Assembly (NCBI GenBank): GCA_040902305.1
Contig: JBBDXN010000134.1
Coordinates: 1-64,000, forward strand
DNA length: 64,000 nucleotides
Direction of reading: 5' to 3'
From: CAMLFJ01 sp040902305
GTDB lineage: Bacteria > Methylomirabilota > Methylomirabilia > Rokubacteriales > CSP1-6
The stretch's first letter is position 1; each line of letters opens with the position of its first letter. This document shows positions 58,841 to 64,000 of the stretch, piece after piece. Under the pieces are notes generated by a model. It was not told the origin of the DNA. It saw nothing but the letters and a program-made list of their open reading frames with translations, and did not search any database. The position numbers were made by a program, and so were the translations under genes.

Positions 58841-59581
58841 ATGAAGAACCATAACTGCGCAGCCGGAGCGTTTCCGTCTGCACCTTCACTCTGGGCCGCC
58901 CACAGTTCGGACGCTACTTGGACCGTGTTCTGGGATAGGCCTGTACGTGTTGCGCTCGGCCGAATCTGGCCTGTCTGTGGGAAGAGGATTCTGGTCGTCG
59001 GTTGTGGCGATAGTCCTGTCTCGGCACATCTGGTGCGTGGCGGGGCACAGGTCCTAGCGCTCGATTTGTCGTTTCCTGCGCTTGCGGCAGCCGCGCGGAA
59101 TGGCCCGGGACCCGCATACCTCCAGGCGGACGCATCGAGGCTTCCAGTCCTGAATGCGACGTTTGATGTCACCCTGTCGGTCAGCACCCTGCAATACATG
59201 GCGATCAATGAAGTCGTGGGGAATTGCCGTCGAGTCTTGCGGCCCGGCGGCGTGTCCATGTTCATCGAGAATCTTGCGGGTAACCCCGCGGCGAAGCTGG
59301 ATCGGTTCCGACGCCGCGTCCTCCGGGTACCAGAACCGCCGACAATGCGCATTCGGCGGCACCTGGAGCTGGCGGATCTCGCCATGTTCGGGCAGATGTT
59401 CACCAGGGTCACTGCCGAAGTCTGGTACGACTGGAGTACGGTCCTGCTGCCCCTCCTTTCCGCGCCTCCCATGGTCCGCCGACTAGTCATCGCGGCAGTT
59501 CTTCGGAGCGGGCGCGCGACACCGCTATCGGCCTGGAGGTCCCGATTCGGATGGATCCTCTCCGTAGAGGCGCGGGTCTAA
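58841..59581 (+). CDS. Class I SAM-dependent methyltransferase
   Basis: A protein of about 246 residues. Motif I is ILVVGCGDSPVSAHLVRGG, and the adenosine-binding acid is in VLALDLSFPALAAAARNG. The mid-domain reads FDVTLSVSTLQYMAINEVVG, and RRVLRPGGVSMFIENLAG follows as in the UbiE/MenG-like class. The target is unknown. ATG at 58841 chosen; a TTG at 58763 gives a longer form. GC is lower than flanks. It precedes a polysaccharide deacetylase gene by 5 bases, so a glycan-related role is possible. Confidence 0.8.
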   Translation: MKNHNCAAGAFPSAPSLWAAHSSDATWTVFWDRPVRVALGRIWPVCGKRILVVGCGDSPVSAHLVRGGAQVLALDLSFPALAAAARNGPGPAYLQADASRLPVLNATFDVTLSVSTLQYMAINEVVGNCRRVLRPGGVSMFIENLAGNPAAKLDRFRRRVLRVPEPPTMRIRRHLELADLAMFGQMFTRVTAEVWYDWSTVLLPLLSAPPMVRRLVIAAVLRSGRATPLSAWRSRFGWILSVEARV

Positions 59582-59586
59582 CTCAG

Positions 59587-60507
59587 ATGGGGTCGATCCC
59601 CTTGCTGGCCACCCTGGACGTGCATGACCACCCAAGGCTGGAAGCTGTCGTCGAAAAGTCGGCAGAGTTTTTTGCGCGTTCGAATGAACGGGTTACCTAC
59701 TTTATCCCGTCGGCGATCGTGCTGCGCCACACCGGCATCCGACACATTCTTCGTGAGATCCGAAGGGTAGGGCACAGCGTCGGATGTCACGGTCTCACGC
59801 ACGATGCGTCCGAGGATCTGGGTAGTCTGTCGCCCCGGGCGGAGTATCTTGTTCTGAGGCAGGCGACGGAGATCCTGGAGGACACGCTCGGCGCGCCGGT
59901 CCGGAGCTTTCGAGCGCCCGGCTTCCGGATCAGCCGCCGGACGCAGGAGATCCTGACGGAGCTGGGATACAAGGCGGACTTGTCAGTCACGCCACAGCGC
60001 TTGTGCGTGTTGAGTTCGAGTCCAGTTGAGGTCGGGTGGATGTGGGCGCCGCGTACACCGTACGCACCGAGAGCGGGAAATCCGTTCCGGCGCGGAGAGT
60101 TGGACTTACTGGAGATACCGACGAGCACCCTGGGTCTCCCGCTCACTCACGGGACCATAGCGAATGTTCCCGACTGGTTGACGCAGGCGCTGCTGGCTGG
60201 TCTGTCGCTTGAAGCCATGTACTTTCCCCGCGTGCTCGTCCCGATGTTCCATCCGGAAGCGATCGTTGGAGAGGTGGAACCATGGCGGCCGCAGTTCCGC
60301 TGGCGTGATCTCTTTCCCTCGCGAGTTGGCGGGGTCCGAGCCCGGTTCTATTTCTTCCTCGAACGCGACGCAAGAACAATCCACCGCCGCACGATGGCGA
60401 CCATCAGGCAGTTGAGAGATGTTGCAGGGCTGGAGAGTCTATCGGTTGACGACTATCTGCGCAGGTACGTCACTGAGGACGGTACGGTCAGTTCGGAGTT
60501 CGCGTAG
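59587..60507 (+). CDS. Polysaccharide deacetylase (NodB/DUF3473-type)
   Basis: A protein of 306 residues with the NodB homology domain. ATLDVHDHP holds the catalytic Asp, VGHSVGCHGLTHDASEDLG holds the metal His pair, and RSFRAPGFRISRRTQEIL is motif 3. The C-terminal FPSRVGGVRARFYFFLERD continues to a long tail. It probably removes acetyl from an exopolysaccharide or lipid-linked sugar. The ATG at 59587 is chosen, although 59551 would overlap the methyltransferase. It is convergent with the enolase-superfamily gene at 60535. Confidence 0.85.
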   Translation: MGSIPLLATLDVHDHPRLEAVVEKSAEFFARSNERVTYFIPSAIVLRHTGIRHILREIRRVGHSVGCHGLTHDASEDLGSLSPRAEYLVLRQATEILEDTLGAPVRSFRAPGFRISRRTQEILTELGYKADLSVTPQRLCVLSSSPVEVGWMWAPRTPYAPRAGNPFRRGELDLLEIPTSTLGLPLTHGTIANVPDWLTQALLAGLSLEAMYFPRVLVPMFHPEAIVGEVEPWRPQFRWRDLFPSRVGGVRARFYFFLERDARTIHRRTMATIRQLRDVAGLESLSVDDYLRRYVTEDGTVSSEFA

Positions 60508-60534
60508 GACTGTCTTCGACAGTGGGGCCGATCC

Positions 60535-61659
60535 TTAAGCCGATCCTTGAGTAGTCCGGTAGCGACGGATCAGGGCTTCGTCGAGGACGAGGCCGAAGCC
60601 GGGGTTGTCGGGGACCTCGAACATCCCGTCCTTGACGGGCGGACGGTTCGCCCAGAGCGCTTGCCAGGCGGGGTCGCGCTCCGGGTCGGCGAAGCATTCG
60701 ACGTAGGTGCCGTGCGGCACCGCGGCCAGCAGGTGGCCGGCGATCTGCGGCTCCTCGTGGTGCGCCATCTTCACGCCGGCGGCCTCGCAGAGCGCGGCGG
60801 CCCGGCGCCACTCGGTCACGCCGCCGCCCTCGGAGGCGTCGAAGTTCACCATGTCCACCGCGCCCGCGTCCAGCAGGCGCCGCACCGCGTGGCTCGTGAT
60901 CTCGGACTGGCCGGCGGTGACCGGGATACGCGTCGCCCGCCGTACTTCCGCCATCATGCGGGCGTCGTCGTGCCAGTGACACGGCTCCTCGAACCAGCGG
61001 ATCTCGAGCGGCTCGACCAGGCGCGCGAACCGCACCGCGTCCTCGACCGGCCAGCCCCGATTGGCGTCCACCGCGAGGACGAAGTCCGGGCCGGCGGCGA
61101 GGCGGGCCGCCGCGACCCGCTCGGCGTCGGCTTCCGGGGTGAGGCCGCCCACCTTGAACTTGCACCCCGCCATGCCGGCCTCGCGGCAGTTCTCCATCTC
61201 GCGGCCGATGTCAGCGAGGGTCTTGCCCTCGCGGTAGTAGCCGCCGATCGAGATGATAGGCAGCCGCCGGGACGGCGGGCCGCCGAGCAGCACGCAGACG
61301 CTCTGGCCGCGCGCCTTGCCGACCAGGTCCCAGATCGCGCAGTCCACACAGGCGATCGCTTCCATCAGGGTCTTGCGGTCGCGGCTGCTGTGGGTCAGCG
61401 CGAACAGGCGAGCCCAGATCCGCTCGCCCTCGAAGAGATCCTGGCCGCGGAGGAGTGGGGCCAGCTCTTCGTGGATCAGACGGACGATCTCGGGGCCGTG
61501 CTCGCGGTTGTCGCCGTTGTAGACCTCGCTGACGAGCCCCTCGTCGGTCCGGAGGCGGGTGACCACGGTGGAGCGCTTGAGGACCGCGTAGGTGCTCCCG
61601 CCGAAGTTCCGCGTGAGCGGGATATCGACCGCGATCGCCTCGACGCTATGGAGACGCAT
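60535..61659 (-). CDS. Enolase-superfamily enzyme (mandelate racemase subgroup)
   Basis: A protein of 374 residues. The KxK motif of the mandelate racemase subgroup is visible in AGCKFKVGGLTPEAD. The metal ligands lie in VLAVDANRGWPVED, EIRWFEEPCHWHD and TAGQSEITSH, and the late His region is VKMAHHEEPQIAGHL. It probably dehydrates or racemises a hydroxy acid. It shares the fold but little local sequence with the gene at 55161. A family-B repeat unit lies directly upstream, between it and the glutathione peroxidase gene. Confidence 0.87.
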   Translation of the reverse strand: MRLHSVEAIAVDIPLTRNFGGSTYAVLKRSTVVTRLRTDEGLVSEVYNGDNREHGPEIVRLIHEELAPLLRGQDLFEGERIWARLFALTHSSRDRKTLMEAIACVDCAIWDLVGKARGQSVCVLLGGPPSRRLPIISIGGYYREGKTLADIGREMENCREAGMAGCKFKVGGLTPEADAERVAAARLAAGPDFVLAVDANRGWPVEDAVRFARLVEPLEIRWFEEPCHWHDDARMMAEVRRATRIPVTAGQSEITSHAVRRLLDAGAVDMVNFDASEGGGVTEWRRAAALCEAAGVKMAHHEEPQIAGHLLAAVPHGTYVECFADPERDPAWQALWANRPPVKDGMFEVPDNPGFGLVLDEALIRRYRTTQGSA

Positions 61660-61671
61660 CCCCGCTCCGGG

Positions 61672-61698
61672 AAATGTCGGAATGTAAGACCTGACCCC
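61672..61698. repeat. Single copy of dispersed repeat family B
   Basis: The 27 bases AAATGTCGGAATGTAAGACC... to CCCC are identical to the reverse complement of the left arm at 22356-22382. The copy lies in the short gap between the enolase-superfamily gene start and the glutathione peroxidase stop. Confidence 0.85.
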
Positions 61699-61702
61699 GC
61701 CC

Positions 61703-62194
61703 TCAGGCGCCGATGGCCTGCTCGACGGCCTGTTTGACCTCGGGCGCGGTGGGCGCGGTCTTGGGCTCGAAGCGCGCGGCGACCTGGCCGGTCTTGTCTA
61801 CCAGAAACTTGGCGAAGTTCCACTTGATGTCGCCCGAGCCGTCGGGCTTCGTGGCCTGGCCGGTCAGCCAGGTGTAGAGCGGGGCGCGGCCGCCGCCGTT
61901 GACCTCGATCTTGGAGAACATCGGGAACGTGACGCCGTAGGTGGTCGAGCAGAACGTCTTGACGTCGGGGTCGCTGCCCGGCTCCTGCCCCGCGAACTGG
62001 TTGCAGGGGAACCCAAGCACCGCGAAGCCCCGCGGGCCGTACTCGGCCTGCAGCGCCTGGAGCGCCTCGTACTGCGGCGTGAGCCCGCACTTCGACGCCA
62101 CGTTGACCACCAGCAGGGCCTTGCCGCGATAGTCACCGAGCGACTGCTCCTTGCCGTCGATGGTCTTCACCGTGAAGTCGTAGATCCCGGCCAT
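61703..62194 (-). CDS. Glutathione peroxidase-like protein (Cys type)
   Basis: A protein of 163 residues of the GPx family. The peroxidatic residue is C36 in NVASKCGLTPQYEALQ, encoded by TGC rather than TGA. The Gln in FPCNQFAGQEPG and the Trp-Asn in DIKWNFAKFLVDKTG complete the catalytic tetrad. Bacterial Cys-type members usually take electrons from thioredoxin. It lies at the end of the operon with the TPP decarboxylase subunits, 16 bases after the beta subunit gene. Confidence 0.92.
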   Translation of the reverse strand: MAGIYDFTVKTIDGKEQSLGDYRGKALLVVNVASKCGLTPQYEALQALQAEYGPRGFAVLGFPCNQFAGQEPGSDPDVKTFCSTTYGVTFPMFSKIEVNGGGRAPLYTWLTGQATKPDGSGDIKWNFAKFLVDKTGQVAARFEPKTAPTAPEVKQAVEQAIGA

Positions 62195-62210
62195 GTCGTG
62201 CTCCTTGTGG

Positions 62211-62789
62211 TCAGACGGCGGGAAGCGCCGCGAGAGCTTTGCGGAAGCGGGAGGCCTGGCCGATCAAGTCCTGGTCGAAGGGAGCGGTGGAAGGACCCTT
62301 GTCGATCTTCACCACCACGATGAAGGGGCCGTCTTCCTTCAGGATGCGGTCCACCGCGCGCTCGAGCTCCTCCTGGGTGCGCACCTCGATGCCCTTCTCG
62401 ACGCCGGCGCCGCGCGCGATGCCGACGAGGCTCGCCTTCCGGGCGGTCGCGGTGGCCTGGCCGCCGGTGGTCTGGTGCACCTCGTTGTCCCAGACCATCA
62501 AGACATAGTTCCTCGGCGCCTCCGCCGCGATGGTGCAGAGCGAGCCCAGGTTCATCAGCAGGGAGCCGTCGCCGTCCAGGCAGATCACGCGGACGTCGGG
62601 GCGGCCGATCGCGATGCCGAGGCCGATCGAGGAGCACTGGCCCATCGCCCCGAAGGTGTAGCAGTTGAGGGGGCGGTCGGCGATGGCGAGCAGATCGAGC
62701 GAGGCCTGGCCGAGGTTGGAGACCAGGACCTCGTTCTTCACGCGGGAGGCGAGGTACTTGGTGGCGCCGGCGCGGGTGAGCGGGCTCAT
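62211..62789 (-). CDS. TPP-dependent decarboxylase beta subunit (sulfopyruvate/phosphonopyruvate decarboxylase-like)
   Basis: A protein of 192 residues holding the TPP-binding half of a split decarboxylase. The TPP motif is CLDGDGSLLMNLGSLCTI with the downstream VLMVWDNEVHQTTGG. The N-terminal VLVSNLGQASLDLLAIADR is like ComE-type subunits. It works with the alpha subunit encoded upstream (ATGA overlap). Sulfopyruvate, phosphonopyruvate or another 2-oxo acid are all possible. Longer readings of this frame run over the two neighbours and are dismissed. Confidence 0.87.
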   Translation of the reverse strand: MSPLTRAGATKYLASRVKNEVLVSNLGQASLDLLAIADRPLNCYTFGAMGQCSSIGLGIAIGRPDVRVICLDGDGSLLMNLGSLCTIAAEAPRNYVLMVWDNEVHQTTGGQATATARKASLVGIARGAGVEKGIEVRTQEELERAVDRILKEDGPFIVVVKIDKGPSTAPFDQDLIGQASRFRKALAALPAV

Positions 62790-63301
62790 CCTCTCTTGCC
62801 TCCGGTGAGCTCGGAGGGTAGCACGATGGCCACCGGCTGCGAGCTCACGTAGCAGAGCTTGACCAGCCCGTCGGTCTGGTGCTCCAGCTCCGCGATCGAC
62901 ATCGGCCGGATCCAACGGATGCCGAGCGCGTCCAGGATGTGGGTGACCGCCCGGCCCATCGGCACCTGCGCCGGGTTGAACTCGCCCAGGTCGCCGCGAT
63001 GGCTCATCACCAGGACCATCGGGATCATGCTCGCCATGTTCAGCGAGGCGAGCGCGTTGGTGCAGTTGCCGAGGCCGCTGTTCTGCATCAGCAGCGCGCC
63101 GCGGTGCCCGGCGAGCCAGGCGCCGGAGAGCAGCCCCACCGCTTCCTCTTCTCTGGTCGTCGTGACCACGCGGCACTCGGGGTCGGCCCACAGCTCGTCC
63201 AGCACGTGGCTCACGATGTAGTCGGGGACGGTCGCGTACAGCCGGATGCCGTTGCGGCGCAGCACGTCCGCGACGTGCTTGGCCCAGCTCTGTTCGGCCA
63301 T
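62786..63301 (-). CDS. TPP-dependent decarboxylase alpha subunit (ComD-like)
   Basis: A protein of 171 residues with the TPP-enzyme N-terminal (PYR) domain. The catalytic glutamate is in VTTTREEEAVGLLSGAWLAG, and LLMQNSGLGNCTNALASLN continues as in ComD-type proteins. It pairs with the beta subunit to form one active decarboxylase. It follows the Zn dehydrogenase gene by 24 bases, which suggests the aldehyde product is then oxidised or reduced by that enzyme. Confidence 0.87.
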   Translation of the reverse strand: MAEQSWAKHVADVLRRNGIRLYATVPDYIVSHVLDELWADPECRVVTTTREEEAVGLLSGAWLAGHRGALLMQNSGLGNCTNALASLNMASMIPMVLVMSHRGDLGEFNPAQVPMGRAVTHILDALGIRWIRPMSIAELEHQTDGLVKLCYVSSQPVAIVLPSELTGGKRG

Positions 63302-63325
63302 TGCGGGCTCTCTCCTGGTCGGGGT

Positions 63326-64000
63326 CTAGCTCGGAACGATCGCGGCGCGGGTGACGTGGCCCTTGTCCTGCTGGACGAAGGCCTCCTCGATCGCCTCGAG
63401 CGGGAACTTGTGCGAGATGATCTTGTTCCACGGATAGCGGGCGCGGGTACGCGTCATCATGTCGAGCGCCCCCCGCAGGTGCTCGGCCTCGTAGTGGGAG
63501 AGGCCGATGATGCGGCGGTTGCCGAAGATGATCCAGGCCGGATCGAACTCGGCCTTCCAGCCCACGTTGATGTTGCCGATCTCGAGATAGGTGCCTTCGG
63601 GCGCGGTCATGCGCAGCCCCTCGTCGACCACATTGGGATTGCCCACCAGCTCCATGACCACGTCGCCGCCCCAGTCGTCGGTGAGCTTCTTCACCGCCTT
63701 GATGCGATCGTCCGGCGTCTTGTGCTCGCGCATGTCCACCACGTCGGTGGCCCCGAAGGAGCGCGCCAGGGCCAGGCGCTCCTCGACCCCGTCGATGACG
63801 ACGACGCGCGCCGCCCCCATCTCCTTCGCCACCGCGCACGCGTAGACCCCGAGGCCGCCCGCGCCCTGGATGACCACGGTCTGCCCCGCCCGCACCGCCG
63901 CGATGTCGAGGCCCGCGTAGACCTGGGAGAAGGCGCAGTTGACGCCCGCGGCCATGTCGTCGGTGATGTCGTCGGCCAGCTTGAAGACCGCGTGATTCGG
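63326..64000 (-). CDS. Zinc-binding dehydrogenase (MDR family), partial
   Basis: The C-terminal 224 residues of an MDR dehydrogenase; the N-terminus lies beyond the window end. The nucleotide fold is VVIQGAGGLGVYACAVAKEMG, and the C-terminal part includes GNINVGWKAEFDP and YPWNKIISHKFPLEAIEEAF. The frame continues unbroken to base 64000 (PNHAVFKLADDITDD before the internal Met at 63955). It is related to the gene at 57300. It heads the operon with the two-subunit decarboxylase and glutathione peroxidase. Confidence 0.88.
   Translation of the reverse strand, partial: PNHAVFKLADDITDDMAAGVNCAFSQVYAGLDIAAVRAGQTVVIQGAGGLGVYACAVAKEMGAARVVVIDGVEERLALARSFGATDVVDMREHKTPDDRIKAVKKLTDDWGGDVVMELVGNPNVVDEGLRMTAPEGTYLEIGNINVGWKAEFDPAWIIFGNRRIIGLSHYEAEHLRGALDMMTRTRARYPWNKIISHKFPLEAIEEAFVQQDKGHVTRAAIVPS

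Noticed and set aside
61703..62194. Glutathione peroxidase considered as a selenoprotein
   Set aside because: The peroxidatic position is an ordinary TGC cysteine codon.

Overview
The window is about 70 percent GC and gene-dense, with long translationally coupled operons (ATGA, GTGA, TTGA and TGATG junctions) and many GTG and TTG starts. The gene mix (molybdenum hydroxylases, DUF35 plus thiolase pairs, enolase-superfamily dehydratases, D-aminoacylase-type amidohydrolases, LLM flavin enzymes, many SDRs) suggests an uncultured soil or groundwater bacterium such as Candidatus Rokubacteria (Methylomirabilota). That placement is an inference from gene style; no rRNA or tRNA gene was seen. A 10-base N run followed by 23 G at 4656-4688 shows the contig is a draft or metagenomic assembly.

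Layout. 0-4.8 kb: an iron or siderophore uptake operon (TonB-dependent receptor, PiuC-like dioxygenase, TonB, TPR protein) behind a promoter whose -10 region lies in a palindrome. 4.8-6.5 kb: a D-aminoacylase. 6.6-11.1 kb: a four-gene MacAB/DevBCA-like exporter. 11.2-14.5 kb: a wrecked STAS/CHASE2-SpoIIE phosphatase locus interrupted by a three-gene insert, followed by an RsbW-like kinase. 14.6-22.3 kb: carboxyltransferase, SDR, RluE-like pseudouridine synthase, Fe3+ ABC importer and enoyl-CoA hydratase. 22.4-27.5 kb: MFS transporter and three-subunit molybdenum hydroxylase. 27.5-39.5 kb: cupin, DUF35/thiolase/SDR genes, small envelope proteins, a 2OG oxygenase, a PIG-L/serine hydrolase/DapA-like operon, and a dehydrogenase-regulator-MopB operon. 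39.5-44.4 kb: an operon carrying a UGSC selenoprotein. 44.4-46.2 kb: a mer-type cassette with two further selenoproteins. 46.2-51.9 kb: assorted oxidoreductases. 52.1-55.1 kb: a lower-GC BsuBI/PstI-like restriction-modification pair. 55.2-64 kb: catabolic genes (two enolase-superfamily enzymes, an FAH hydrolase, two Zn dehydrogenases, a two-subunit TPP decarboxylase, glutathione peroxidase) plus a small lower-GC methyltransferase/polysaccharide deacetylase island.

The main result is at 44446-46162. A MerR regulator with the three mercury-binding cysteines diverges across a 19-bp-spacer promoter from an organomercurial-lyase (MerB) gene. The residue matching catalytic Cys159 of MerB is encoded by an in-frame UGA followed by a bacterial SECIS-like hairpin. 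The next gene is a 79-residue glutaredoxin-like protein with a UQSC active site, again UGA plus hairpin, and then a double zinc-ribbon protein follows. Standard gene calling truncates the lyase before its catalytic residue and misses the glutaredoxin-like gene. A third selenoprotein, of the UGSC family, lies at 40607-41137, so three UGA-decoded genes occur within about 5 kb. Together these suggest selenium-based handling of organomercury or another organometal, with no MerA or MerT in view.

Several dispersed hairpin repeat families are present, and one copy sits in frame inside the FAD subunit of the molybdenum hydroxylase.
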